Shown: piece after piece, positions 8,161 through 16,219 of the stretch
Position numbering within the stretch: position 1 is the stretch's first letter
How the letters are laid out: each line of letters begins with the position of its first letter
Source of the DNA: Flavobacterium sp. NRK1
Lineage (GTDB): Bacteria; Bacteroidota; Bacteroidia; Flavobacteriales; Flavobacteriaceae
DNA length: 64,000 nt
Direction: 5' to 3'
NCBI RefSeq assembly: GCF_024054175.1
Contig: NZ_JAMXLA010000001.1
Location: 2,058,311-2,122,310 of the forward strand
Notes under the pieces: generated by a model
Databases searched by the model: none
Told to the model about the DNA's origin: nothing
The model's input: the letters and a program-made list of their open reading frames with translations, nothing else
Made by a program: the position numbers and the translations under genes

Positions 8161-10542
8161 TTATTTTCCGGAAAATTCTTTTAAAAGGTCATCATAGCTA
8201 AGTGTATCATTTGGTTTTTCACTGTCATTATAAAGTATTCCTACGCGTAATGCTTTAAGTCCGGTAACGCCCTGCAGGTCTTCTACATCAAAGTTTTCAA
8301 TAACAGTATCAAGCATATTATTATGCTGTAGGTATTGAATATATCTTCTGTATTCTGCTTCTTCCTGCCTTTGGGAATATACTATTGTCAGTTTACCCTT
8401 TTCTGTAATGCGCTGGGTTGTACCTTTGATAAAAGCTTTGTCAATTCTCTTTTTAACAACCTCATATCTTGCATTGTAAGTGCCGTCAACATCAAATCGT
8501 TTTTCATCCATTCTAAAACGGATTGAAATAGGAGAACTAAATACCAGGATCAGTGATGTAACATCAAGGTCATAAGGTAAAGAAGGGCGAATTTTGTAAT
8601 ATTCGTTTTCCATTTCACACATAGCCTGCATTTGCCATAATCTCAGGTTGCTAAGGTATAGCGGACTGTAGCTTAGCTTAGGGGAAATTGATGCACCAAT
8701 ATATAAATTATGCTCTACGCCGTCTGTTTTAAAACGCTCATAATAGTGTGGAAAAAAAGCTTGGGCTTCAGTCTGCTTACTGTCTAATACAGCAGCCATT
8801 TGTTTGTTGATCATCGAGAGCGTTTCGTCAAAATCTTTACGGCTCTCATAAACCATTTTCACTTTAGAATCCAGCGTTTCAAAATAGGCTGTTATCTTTT
8901 CATGAATTTCATCATTTGCAAAATCAAAGTGCTGCAATACAGGATGTATTTCATTAGAAATATAACTCTGAACTATAGATTCTGTGTCGGCCTTCAAAGC
9001 ATTTTTAAGCTCACCTTCCATATTTTCAAGCTCATAAATATGCTGTTGTATAAGCGGAAGTTTTTCTTTTTTATAAATAAACCTGAATACAGATAATAAC
9101 TTTTCTATCTGGCGCATAAGATCTTTCTCTATAGACTCATTTCTCGCTGTAGATGATCCTTTAATATCTATCTGACCGTATAATGGGTAAACTTCTTTAA
9201 AAACAATTTCTTTATAAGCCAGTTCTTCGTTGTCAGGGGCAGAAATATGTTTTAGTGCCTCTTCTCTAAACTTCCAGTAAACACTATGGTGAATTGCAGT
9301 ATATTCATTCTGAATAATGGCATCAACTTCATTTTGAAGTTCAGAATAGTTACGGTCAATAGTATCTGTTAAAAATGGTAATATATAATCCAGTTTAAGG
9401 GCATTAATACTATTTAGCACACGTGGCCTGGAAGATACAACTTCAAAAAAGCCCAGCAGCCTGTCATTTTTAATGATTGGGGCAAGTATACAGCTTTTTA
9501 TGTTTTGGTTCAATAAATGCTTTGCAAAAGCATCATCCAGTTCATTGTTGGCAAGGTACGCTTCTACATCAGATATGATAAAGTTTTTCTTTTCCCTGAG
9601 CATTTTTTCTAATGTCTCATGACAGAAAACATCATCGCATATCTTTTCGTCACAATTTACCAGTATATGACTTTTTATGGCTTTAAAAGGTGCAATTTTA
9701 AATCGGTTGTCTTCCGTATTTATTTCTGTATAACCAATTTGTATATCAGGTATGTGATATATCGAACGGAAAACGTCTTCAAACTGGTGCTTAATGTTTT
9801 CTTTTTTTGGCTCCTTCTTGTTAATTAAAAGCAGATTGCTTTTAAGGTTTGATATTGCAATCTCACTTGTTGCATCAAATAAAGAGATTATACCAAATCC
9901 TTTAACTTCCCAGCTGTTCGGTGGAAATTTTTCTCTCCATAATTCAAGGTCATCAAAATTATTCATCAAAAGGGTAATGTCTTCAGATGTTATTTTAACA
10001 GCTTTATCTGTGGGTAATATTTCAAGAAAATCAGCATTATATAAAATGCGGTAATGTTTCATTACGCCATCTTTGTCAGGAATGTCATAAAATAAAGGCC
10101 TGCTAAAATCAAAGTGCTGGCCATAATATGCATTTAAAATAAGGCAGCAGCAGAATACATAAAATTCATGCTCTTCAAAATTTCTTATCGCCATACCAAA
10201 ATCTTCACCTGCATTTTCAAGAATTGCATCAAAGCGTTCGGTACGGTTAAAAGTAAAATTAAAGAAAGGTATAGCCGCGGCTTTTATTTCATTTTTTTGT
10301 AGTGCTGTCGGGAAGAGGTCAGCAAGCAGGTTTTTTATTAAAGCTCCATGCTTTTCAAGCAGCGAAAGATCTGTAATTCCATCGCGTAGTTCGGGGTAAG
10401 GTTCGGTATGTTTAAGTAACGCCTTAGCATATTCAGAACGGTAGTCTACATCAGATTCTGCAATTTCTTCAAGTTTTTCAAGTACTTTATGGAAAGAAAT
10501 GCGTGCAATGAGCGGACTGCAGTTGTTATTTTCACAATCCAT
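8161..10542 (-). CDS. GAF-domain-containing protein
   Basis: A soluble protein of 793 residues with the chosen start. A GAF-like domain is visible in the middle (IAPFKAIKSHILVNCDE through CILAPIIKNDRLLGFFEVVS). It is followed by long helical stretches and a C-terminal region with SYSPLYLSNLRLWQMQAM and IRFRMDEKRFDVDGTYNARY. No kinase, cyclase or diesterase motif is seen, so the output is unknown. The frame stays open to an ATG at 10635, but a perfect TAnnTTTG element at 10567-10574 lies inside that extension. It would give a short leader to the ATG at 10542 (MDCENNNCSPL), so I prefer that start. Conserved architecture in flavobacteria; function not known. Confidence 0.75.
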   Translation of the reverse strand: MDCENNNCSPLIARISFHKVLEKLEEIAESDVDYRSEYAKALLKHTEPYPELRDGITDLSLLEKHGALIKNLLADLFPTALQKNEIKAAAIPFFNFTFNRTERFDAILENAGEDFGMAIRNFEEHEFYVFCCCLILNAYYGQHFDFSRPLFYDIPDKDGVMKHYRILYNADFLEILPTDKAVKITSEDITLLMNNFDDLELWREKFPPNSWEVKGFGIISLFDATSEIAISNLKSNLLLINKKEPKKENIKHQFEDVFRSIYHIPDIQIGYTEINTEDNRFKIAPFKAIKSHILVNCDEKICDDVFCHETLEKMLREKKNFIISDVEAYLANNELDDAFAKHLLNQNIKSCILAPIIKNDRLLGFFEVVSSRPRVLNSINALKLDYILPFLTDTIDRNYSELQNEVDAIIQNEYTAIHHSVYWKFREEALKHISAPDNEELAYKEIVFKEVYPLYGQIDIKGSSTARNESIEKDLMRQIEKLLSVFRFIYKKEKLPLIQQHIYELENMEGELKNALKADTESIVQSYISNEIHPVLQHFDFANDEIHEKITAYFETLDSKVKMVYESRKDFDETLSMINKQMAAVLDSKQTEAQAFFPHYYERFKTDGVEHNLYIGASISPKLSYSPLYLSNLRLWQMQAMCEMENEYYKIRPSLPYDLDVTSLILVFSSPISIRFRMDEKRFDVDGTYNARYEVVKKRIDKAFIKGTTQRITEKGKLTIVYSQRQEEAEYRRYIQYLQHNNMLDTVIENFDVEDLQGVTGLKALRVGILYNDSEKPNDTLSYDDLLKEFSGK

Positions 10543-10566
10543 TGTCGTATTTACATAAATATAATG

Positions 10567-10574
10567 CAAAGGTA
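10567..10574 (-). promoter_or_regulatory. Promoter -7 element TACCTTTG for the GAF gene
   Basis: Read on the minus strand this is TACCTTTG, 24 bp before the ATG at 10542. It decides the start, since the upstream in-frame ATG at 10635 would not be transcribed from it. The nearest TTG is 15 bp upstream, a little close for -33. Confidence 0.6.
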
Positions 10575-10660
10575 CGTAATTTTCGTACGCAATGTTCTTT
10601 TTATGGTATTTCTTGAACCAGGTTAAGATGTTCAATTTTCAGGCTTTAACAGCTTAGGTT

Positions 10661-10690
10661 TTGCTCCCTTTACTTTTTATGTTTACTTTG
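10661..10690 (+). promoter_or_regulatory. Promoter TTG-N19-TTACTTTG
   Basis: TTG at 10661-10663 and TTACTTTG at 10683-10690 (one mismatch to TAnnTTTG), 19 bp apart. It points to the ATG at 10709 of the PLP-enzyme gene. Confidence 0.5.
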
Positions 10691-10708
10691 CAGTATCAGC
10701 ATTATTTA

Positions 10709-11599
10709 ATGAATCAGTCTATAAACATTCCCCTGCCTGGCAATATAAAACTTACCGTAAAAAGGGAAGATTTGCTTCACCCCCATATATCAGGTAATAA
10801 GTTCAGGAAACTTAAATACAATATTCTTGAAGCAAAAAAAGAAGGCAAAAGCGCCCTGCTTACTTTTGGTGGTGCTTTTTCTAATCATATTGCGGCTACG
10901 GCAGCCGCGGGTAAAGAGTATGGATTTTCTACTATAGGCATTATAAGGGGTGAAGAATTGGTTAATAAAATTGGGGATAACCCAACTTTAACTTTTGCCC
11001 GTGACTGTGGAATGATGTTTAAATTTGTAACGAGGGAAGCTTACAGGTTAAAGTCTGATAGTCATTTTATTAAAGCTTTACAAGCTGAATTTAATGATTT
11101 TTATCTTGTGCCTGAAGGGGGAACCAATCCGTTAGCCGTAAAAGGCTGTCAAGAAATTTTGTCTGATGGTGATAAAGAATTTACACATATAGCCTGTGCT
11201 GTTGGTACCGGCGGAACAATAGCCGGGCTTGCAAATGCAGCAATGCCACACCAAAAAGTAATAGGATTCCCTGCCCTTAAAGGTGAGGGATTGTTAGATG
11301 ATATTCGTAAGTTTGCCCCAAATGGGAATTTAGAGTTAATTACCGATTATCATTTTGGAGGCTACGGAAAAGTAACTGAGGATCTTATCGTTTTTATAAA
11401 TGATTTTTTTGAAAAAACAGGTATTCCTCTGGATCCTGTTTATACAGGAAAACTGTTTTTTGGCGTTATAGATTTAATAGGTAAAGGTTATTTTCCTGAA
11501 AACTCTAATGTATTGCTTGTTCATACGGGAGGATTACAGGGAATAGCAGGAATGAATAAGGAATTGTTGAGAAAGAAACTACCCATAATAAAAACCTGA
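10709..11599 (+). CDS. PLP-dependent ACC deaminase / D-cysteine desulfhydrase family enzyme
   Basis: A 296-residue fold-type II PLP enzyme. The start region KREDLLHPHISGNKFRKLKYN holds the likely Schiff-base Lys in SGNKFRKL. GGAFSNHIAATAAAGKEYG is the family substrate/cofactor loop, EGGTNPLAVKGCQE follows, and AVGTGGTIAGLA is the phosphate-binding glycine loop. Members either deaminate 1-aminocyclopropane-1-carboxylate or split D-cysteine to pyruvate, sulfide and ammonia; in animal- or soil-associated flavobacteria desulfhydrase activity is more plausible. Start set to ATG 10709 because a promoter-like sequence overlaps the upstream extension. Four bases separate it from the glucosaminidase gene, so a shared transcript is likely. 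Confidence 0.85.
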   Translation: MNQSINIPLPGNIKLTVKREDLLHPHISGNKFRKLKYNILEAKKEGKSALLTFGGAFSNHIAATAAAGKEYGFSTIGIIRGEELVNKIGDNPTLTFARDCGMMFKFVTREAYRLKSDSHFIKALQAEFNDFYLVPEGGTNPLAVKGCQEILSDGDKEFTHIACAVGTGGTIAGLANAAMPHQKVIGFPALKGEGLLDDIRKFAPNGNLELITDYHFGGYGKVTEDLIVFINDFFEKTGIPLDPVYTGKLFFGVIDLIGKGYFPENSNVLLVHTGGLQGIAGMNKELLRKKLPIIKT

Positions 11600-11603
11600 T
11601 AAA

Positions 11604-12494
11604 ATGTTAAAGAAAATTCTGGCTTTAGTTGTATTAAGTTTATTTGTTTTAAGTTGCGGATCGCACAAATCCCGAATCAAAACTTCCAAAAACGGTACGG
11701 CAAAAACAAGAACCACAAGAAATAGCAGGCCGAATATAAAAACTACTGTTGATTCTAAGACCAGTACTGCTTCTTCTACAAAAAGAAATACGGAAACCCT
11801 TGAATCTACTTCAAAAACCGTTGTATATGCAGAAGTAGTAAAAGGCTATATTGATCAATTTAAGGAAACGGCAAAAGAAAATATGAGGCGTCATGGTATA
11901 CCTGCAAGTATTACATTAGCGCAGGGTATATTAGAATCCGGAGCGGGCAGGGGTACATTGTGTATAAATGCTAATAATCATTTTGGTATTAAATGCCATA
12001 ACGACTGGAGTGGTGATAAAGTATATCATGATGATGATGCGGAACAGGAATGTTTCAGGAAATATAAAGATCCCGCAGATTCTTATAATGATCATTCGCT
12101 TTTCCTTACTTCAAGAGGAAGATATGCCGGTTTATTTAAGCTGGATAAAGATGATTATGAAGGATGGGCTCGCGGGCTCAAAGCAGCAGGGTATGCAACA
12201 GATCCTAAATATCCGGATAAGCTTATAGGGCTTATTGTTAATTATGATCTTGCCAAATACGACGCTGAAGTGCTTAATAAAAAATATAAAGCTTCAGAAC
12301 CTAAAATTCAAAGTTCGGCACCTATAGCATCGGCACCGGTATCAGTGCCTTCATATGGTACTTATACTGTAGAAAAAGGAGATACTTTATATTCCATTTC
12401 CAAAAAGCACAATCTTACCGTAGATGAATTAATGAAGCTTAACGGCATATCGGGCAATACAATTTCTATAGGACAGGTTTTAAAAGTAAAATAA
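11604..12494 (+). CDS. Glucosaminidase-LysM peptidoglycan hydrolase lipoprotein
   Basis: A 296-residue lipoprotein (signal ending VLSC, Cys18). A low-complexity Ser/Thr/Lys/Arg linker spans about 20-70. An N-acetylglucosaminidase domain (about 78-225) has the catalytic Glu111 in [15 protein letters not shown] and the NNHFGIKCH motif. A single C-terminal LysM repeat covers about 252-296 ([20 protein letters not shown]). It should cleave the glycan backbone of peptidoglycan, held at the envelope by lipid and LysM. Common in flavobacteria next to hemL. Its stop codon is one base from the hemL ATG, so the two genes are translationally linked. Confidence 0.92.
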   Translation: MLKKILALVVLSLFVLSCGSHKSRIKTSKNGTAKTRTTRNSRPNIKTTVDSKTSTASSTKRNTETLESTSKTVVYAEVVKGYIDQFKETAKENMRRHGIPASITLAQGILESGAGRGTLCINANNHFGIKCHNDWSGDKVYHDDDAEQECFRKYKDPADSYNDHSLFLTSRGRYAGLFKLDKDDYEGWARGLKAAGYATDPKYPDKLIGLIVNYDLAKYDAEVLNKKYKASEPKIQSSAPIASAPVSVPSYGTYTVEKGDTLYSISKKHNLTVDELMKLNGISGNTISIGQVLKVK

Positions 12495-12495
12495 T

Positions 12496-13782
12496 ATGTT
12501 ATATCAACGAAGCAGCCAGCTGTTTGCTGAGGCAGAACAGGTAATTCCCGGCGGCGTAAACTCTCCCGTAAGAGCCTTCAGGGCAGTAGGAGGGACACCT
12601 ATTTTTGTTAAAGAAGCAAAAGGTGCTTATTTATACGATGAAGACGGCAACAAACTGATTGATTACATCAATTCATGGGGGCCAATGATTTTAGGGCATG
12701 CTTATGAGCCTGTGGTAAATGCAGTTATTGAAAGAGCTAAAAAAGGTACATCTTTCGGGATGCCTACAGCACTTGAAACTGAAATTGCAAAACTTGCAGT
12801 AGCCATGGTGCCTAATATTGATAAAATACGGTTTGTGAATTCGGGTACAGAAGCCTGTATGAGTGCTATCCGTTTGGCAAGAGGTTATACAAAAAGAGAT
12901 AAAATCATAAAATTTGCGGGCTGTTATCACGGTCATTCGGACTCTTTTCTTATTCAGGCGGGCAGTGGTGCAGTAACATTTGGTACTCCTAACAGTCCGG
13001 GGGTAACTCAGGGTACTGCTAAAGATACACTTTTGGCAACGTACAATGACCTGCAAAACGTTACCGATTTATTTGCAGCCAATGTCAATGAAATAGCAGC
13101 AATAATTATAGAGCCTGTTGCGGGTAATATGGGTTGTATTCCTCCTGCTCAGGGCTTTTTGGAAGGTTTAAGAAAGCTTTGCGATGATAACGGCGCACTG
13201 CTTATATTTGATGAGGTAATGACGGGTTTCCGCTTAGCAAAAGGCGGCGCACAGGAACTTTTTAATATTAAGGCTGATATTGTTGCCTTTGGTAAAGTTA
13301 TAGGTGGCGGATTACCGGTGGGCGCTTTTGCGGCACGCAACGAGATCATGAATTATCTTGCTCCGCTGGGCCCGGTATATCAGGCAGGAACATTGTCGGG
13401 TAATCCATTAGCAATGGCAGCAGGACTGGAAATGCTTAAAGCACTTAATAATGATACAGCCATATTTACAAGGCTTGAAGATAAAACGGCATATCTGGAA
13501 ACCGGCATACGTAAAGAACTTGATAAAGCAGGTATAATATATACAATAAACAGAACAGGTTCTATGATTTCTGTGCATTTTGATGCGTCACCTGTAACAG
13601 ACTTTAAATCGGCAGCAAGAGGAGACAATGAAACTTTTAAAAAGTTCTTTCATGGCTTGTTGAAAGAAGGTGTATATATAGCTCCTTCGGCTTATGAAAC
13701 ATGGTTTATTACCGATGCTCTCAGCTATGATGATCTTGATGCTACTATTGATGCTGTAGGGAAAGTTGCAGTTACTTTGTAA
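12496..13782 (+). CDS. hemL: Glutamate-1-semialdehyde 2,1-aminomutase
   Basis: A 428-residue class III aminotransferase-fold enzyme converting glutamate-1-semialdehyde to 5-aminolevulinate, the C5 route to tetrapyrroles. Diagnostic features are the N-terminal [17 protein letters not shown], the PLP-phosphate region [16 protein letters not shown] (115-130), the cofactor Asp239-Glu240 ([10 protein letters not shown]) and the Schiff-base Lys267 in [10 protein letters not shown]. Full length for the family. One base after the stop of the glucosaminidase gene; a bidirectional terminator follows. The heme it feeds would serve cytochromes such as the diheme peroxidase encoded about 3 kb downstream, though that link is only positional. 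Confidence 0.97.
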   Translation: MLYQRSSQLFAEAEQVIPGGVNSPVRAFRAVGGTPIFVKEAKGAYLYDEDGNKLIDYINSWGPMILGHAYEPVVNAVIERAKKGTSFGMPTALETEIAKLAVAMVPNIDKIRFVNSGTEACMSAIRLARGYTKRDKIIKFAGCYHGHSDSFLIQAGSGAVTFGTPNSPGVTQGTAKDTLLATYNDLQNVTDLFAANVNEIAAIIIEPVAGNMGCIPPAQGFLEGLRKLCDDNGALLIFDEVMTGFRLAKGGAQELFNIKADIVAFGKVIGGGLPVGAFAARNEIMNYLAPLGPVYQAGTLSGNPLAMAAGLEMLKALNNDTAIFTRLEDKTAYLETGIRKELDKAGIIYTINRTGSMISVHFDASPVTDFKSAARGDNETFKKFFHGLLKEGVYIAPSAYETWFITDALSYDDLDATIDAVGKVAVTL

Positions 13783-13805
13783 TTTATAAAACTTCATAAA
13801 ATATA

Positions 13806-13833
13806 AAAAGCTTCCACTTTGTGGAAGCTTTTG
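13806..13833. terminator. Bidirectional terminator
   Basis: Perfect 12-bp stem AAAAGCTTCCAC / GTGGAAGCTTTT with a TTT loop, between convergent hemL and the small secreted-protein gene. Confidence 0.9.
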
Positions 13834-13858
13834 TTTTATAGCATAGCTAACAAATATC

Positions 13859-14233
13859 TTAATGAGTAAGAGTTTTCATTAATTCTGCATTGCCTTCAAT
13901 TTTAGATAATTGCTCTGGTTCAAGGGTAGATTTTAGTCTTGCCTCTACATTTTGAGCAATAACAGCTTTGCGTTCAGCGCTTAAGTTCTGAGCAAGCATA
14001 CTATGTTTGTTTTCAAATACTGATTTAAGATTTACTTTTTGCTCAGCTGTTAATTTTACATATCCGGCAAGAGTATTTACATCTTTAATCGCAGCTTCAC
14101 TGTAGGCCGCTTTTTTAGCTACCAGTTCTGATTTTTGAGCAGGAGCCGCTGTAACAGCAGCAGCTCTTTTCTGCGCATTCGCGTTAAGCCCAAAAGCAAG
14201 CATAACTACAAAAAGGGCAATTATTTTTTTCAT
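13859..14233 (-). CDS. Small secreted helical protein, Spy-like
   Basis: A 124-residue protein with a classical Sec signal (MKKIIALFVVMLAFGLNANAQ). The mature part is short, Ala/Lys-rich and helical, with the pattern LTAEQKVNLKSVFENKHSML and LKSTLEPEQLSKIEGNAELM. That resembles the LTxxQ repeat of the Spy/CpxP periplasmic chaperone group, and a second, better example lies just upstream. No metal-binding cluster is visible. It has its own promoter (14276-14305). Periplasmic; role inferred only from pattern and context, namely that it faces a copper-type locus. Confidence 0.65.
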   Translation of the reverse strand: MKKIIALFVVMLAFGLNANAQKRAAAVTAAPAQKSELVAKKAAYSEAAIKDVNTLAGYVKLTAEQKVNLKSVFENKHSMLAQNLSAERKAVIAQNVEARLKSTLEPEQLSKIEGNAELMKTLTH

Positions 14234-14275
14234 GATTTAAAATTTAAAAGTTTTAGTGTTTATGTTTAATCAGCT

Positions 14276-14305
14276 CAAATCTAATTAATTTCATGATTAA
14301 CACAA
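14276..14305 (-). promoter_or_regulatory. Promoter TTG-N19-TAGATTTG
   Basis: On the minus strand: TTG at 14305-14303 (inside TTTTG), a 19-bp spacer, then TAGATTTG at 14283-14276. Exact Bacteroidota consensus, serving the small secreted helical protein. Confidence 0.7.
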
Positions 14306-14322
14306 AACTTTACACAAAAAAA

Positions 14323-14751
14323 TTACCTTCTGTTATGATTTTCGTGTTTTTTATATTTTTTTCTTAATGCATGGTGCATTTTGCTTCTTTTTGACTCAAG
14401 TTTATTAAACTGTTCAGGAGTCAGTATCTTCTTCATTTCAGTTCGCATTGCGATCCTGTCATCAAGCATTTGGCTTTTTAAGGCAAATCGTTCATCGGTA
14501 CTTAATTTTTTGCCTTCCTGTTTTTTTGCCCTATACTCATTCCTTAATGTTTCACGTTTTTTTCCTTGGTCAGCAAGCAGCTTTTGCACGTCTTTTTGCT
14601 GTTTTTCATTAAGGTCCAGAGCTAAAGTCATTTTTTTAGATTGCAATTCAGCTCTTTGTTCAGGCTTAAGCGGCTCACGGTGCTGTTTTCTTTGCTGTGC
14701 ATTTACTCCTACTCCTACCATCATCGCCATTGCTAAAATCCACATTTTCAT
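14323..14751 (-). CDS. Spy/CpxP-like periplasmic protein
   Basis: A 142-residue secreted protein with a signal peptide (MKMWILAMAMMVGVGVNAQ). It is highly charged and alpha-helical, with two LTxxQ-type motifs: LKPEQRAELQSKKM near residue 28 and ILTPEQFNKLESKRSKM near 109. Family members are periplasmic chaperones or envelope-stress/metal-stress modulators. The C-terminal tail is His/Lys-rich (HHALRKKYKKHENHNRR) and could bind metal. It lies upstream of the related 124-residue gene on the same strand, a likely tandem duplication, and is divergent from the Cys/His membrane protein that begins the copper-type locus. Confidence 0.75.
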   Translation of the reverse strand: MKMWILAMAMMVGVGVNAQQRKQHREPLKPEQRAELQSKKMTLALDLNEKQQKDVQKLLADQGKKRETLRNEYRAKKQEGKKLSTDERFALKSQMLDDRIAMRTEMKKILTPEQFNKLESKRSKMHHALRKKYKKHENHNRR

Positions 14752-14847
14752 ATTATTATTTTTTAAAAGTTATATCAGTTAGACAGCGTGTGTAATAAAA
14801 GGTTTAATTTTTAGTAGTGTTAATTTTTTTAATTGACAGTCGGTACA

Positions 14848-14855
14848 TACATTTG
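14848..14855 (+). promoter_or_regulatory. Promoter -7 element TACATTTG
   Basis: Exact TAnnTTTG, five bases before the GTG at 14860. Transcription from it would give a nearly leaderless message. It overlaps the upstream in-frame TTG extension, arguing against that start. Confidence 0.5.
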
Positions 14856-14859
14856 CCCT

Positions 14860-15231
14860 GTGAAAAAAGCAGTATTTATAGTAGTAGTAATGATGTTAAT
14901 GAAACCGATAATGCCGGTTTTAGACTATATTATTAACTATGATTACATTGCCAATGAACTTTGTGTTAACAAAGCAAAACCACAAATGCACTGTAATGGT
15001 AAATGCCACCTTATGAAAGAGCTTGCCAAAGCTGCTGAAGAAGGAAAACCGCAGTCTGATAAAAAATCTTCCCACACTGAAGTTGAAGTCTTGTTTTGTG
15101 AAATTTTAACGGAATTCACTTTTAAATCATCTCAGATACTACCATTTATAAAAAACGAAACAGTATATAAAAATATGTATTCTCATCTTGATCCTGTTTC
15201 TTTTTTTCATCCTCCCACATTTATTTCTTAA
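14860..15231 (+). CDS. Small membrane-anchored Cys/His protein of the copper-type locus
   Basis: About 123 residues from a GTG start (an in-frame TTG nine codons upstream is less likely because a promoter element overlaps it). One N-terminal hydrophobic segment (AVFIVVVMMLMKPIMPVLDY) acts as anchor or signal. It is followed by a short HCNGKCHLMKELAKAAE motif with Cys-x3-Cys flanked by His and Met, which looks suited to Cu(I) binding. A third Cys (LFCEIL) and a terminal FHPPTFIS follow. I do not know a named family; similar small proteins occur near copper genes in flavobacteria as far as I recall. It precedes MbnP by 116 bp on the same strand. Confidence 0.6.
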   Translation: MKKAVFIVVVMMLMKPIMPVLDYIINYDYIANELCVNKAKPQMHCNGKCHLMKELAKAAEEGKPQSDKKSSHTEVEVLFCEILTEFTFKSSQILPFIKNETVYKNMYSHLDPVSFFHPPTFIS

Positions 15232-15291
15232 AGTAGTCTAAGTCATATCTGTCATGCTTTTTTTTGTTAAGCATGATGTTTTATGCAATCA

Positions 15292-15318
15292 ATCCGGATA
15301 TGTAATATAGATCCGGAT
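15292..15318 (+). promoter_or_regulatory. Candidate operator: two ATCCGGAT palindromes
   Basis: Two identical perfect 8-bp palindromes, ATCCGGAT, at 15292-15299 and 15311-15318. Their centres are 19 bp apart, nearly two DNA turns, and they end 29 bp before the MbnP ATG. The arrangement suits cooperative binding of a dimeric regulator. The regulator is unknown; metal response is a guess from the neighbours. Confidence 0.45.
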
Positions 15319-15347
15319 ACTAATCTTATACTTTAAAAATAAAACCA

Positions 15348-16175
15348 ATGAAAATTCAATTTAAATATATGGCGGCTTTAATGGCTGCTGCAAGCCTTTT
15401 TGTATCATGTAGTAACGATGACGATAGCTCTAAAGTGGTAGAGGGAACTGTTGGAGATGCTGAACTTTTTTTTGATAATGGTGTTGCAGGCGATGCACTT
15501 GTTTTAGGGACAACTTATACCAACTCTAATGGCGAAGCCCTTACAATAAACCGCCTTAGTTATATAGTAAGCAACTTTGTGTTTATAAAAGAAGACGGTA
15601 CAGAATTCACTTACCCTAAAGAAGACAGCTATTTTGTTATTAGCCAGGAGACTGGAATGTTTACAGTACATCTTGAAGATGTGCCTGCCGGCGATTATAA
15701 AAAAGTGCGTTTTGGTATTGGTGTAGATGAGGAGCAATATCTTCAGGGCGAAACGGCACAGCAAAGCTTTTGGGATCTCGCAGCGGCTAACAACCTTACC
15801 TGGACATGGTCAACAGGGTATAAATTCATAAACTTTGAAGGCACTTTTACATCTGCATCAAGCACCGAAGAAAAGCCTTTTCAGGTTCACCAGGGCAGTA
15901 ATACGGCAACTGATAATTACAGAGAGGTAACACTTAATTTACCAACCACGGCTAGAGTGCGTGAAAACGAACAGCCAAGCATTCACATCAAGACAGACTC
16001 CAATGTGCTTCTGGATGGCGATACTAAAATATTGCTTCAAAATAATCTTAATGGAGCAGGTACAGGCGCAGCAATAATGGGAGGGCAGAATCTTATAGAT
16101 ATTGCGGGTAACTCGCTTAAGATGTTTGCGGTAGATCATGTACATAATGGAGAAGGTACTCATCACGAAGACTAA
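15348..16175 (+). CDS. MbnP-family copper-associated lipoprotein
   Basis: A 275-residue lipoprotein (signal ending LFVSC, Cys21, then an acidic SNDDDSS). It matches the MbnP family: AELFFDNGVAGDALVLG, LTINRLSYIVSNFVFI, FGIGVDEEQYLQG and the signature WDLAAANNLTWTWSTGYKF with Trp142, 152 and 154. The C-terminal MFAVDHVHNGEGTHHED is His-rich. In methanotrophs MbnP is matured by the diheme enzyme MbnH, which oxidises a Trp to kynurenine to create a Cu(I) site; here the next gene is such an enzyme. Probably envelope/surface copper binding. A hairpin, not a terminator, separates the two genes. Confidence 0.85.
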   Translation: MKIQFKYMAALMAAASLFVSCSNDDDSSKVVEGTVGDAELFFDNGVAGDALVLGTTYTNSNGEALTINRLSYIVSNFVFIKEDGTEFTYPKEDSYFVISQETGMFTVHLEDVPAGDYKKVRFGIGVDEEQYLQGETAQQSFWDLAAANNLTWTWSTGYKFINFEGTFTSASSTEEKPFQVHQGSNTATDNYREVTLNLPTTARVRENEQPSIHIKTDSNVLLDGDTKILLQNNLNGAGTGAAIMGGQNLIDIAGNSLKMFAVDHVHNGEGTHHED

Positions 16176-16180
16176 ATTTA

Positions 16181-16207
16181 TAAGCCTGTAGCAAAACTAC
16201 AGGCTTA
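16181..16207 (+). other. Intercistronic hairpin between mbnP-like and mbnH-like genes
   Basis: Perfect 11-bp stem TAAGCCTGTAG / CTACAGGCTTA with a CAAAA loop and no T-run after it. It probably protects or processes the message so that the lipoprotein is made in excess over the enzyme. Confidence 0.7.
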
Positions 16208-16219
16208 TGATTCTAATTT

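Noticed and set aside
14381..14782. Open frame of 133 codons on the plus strand
   Set aside because: It is antisense to the Spy-like gene, whose signal peptide and LTxxQ motifs are convincing; the plus frame has Ser/Phe/Cys-rich composition typical of antisense.
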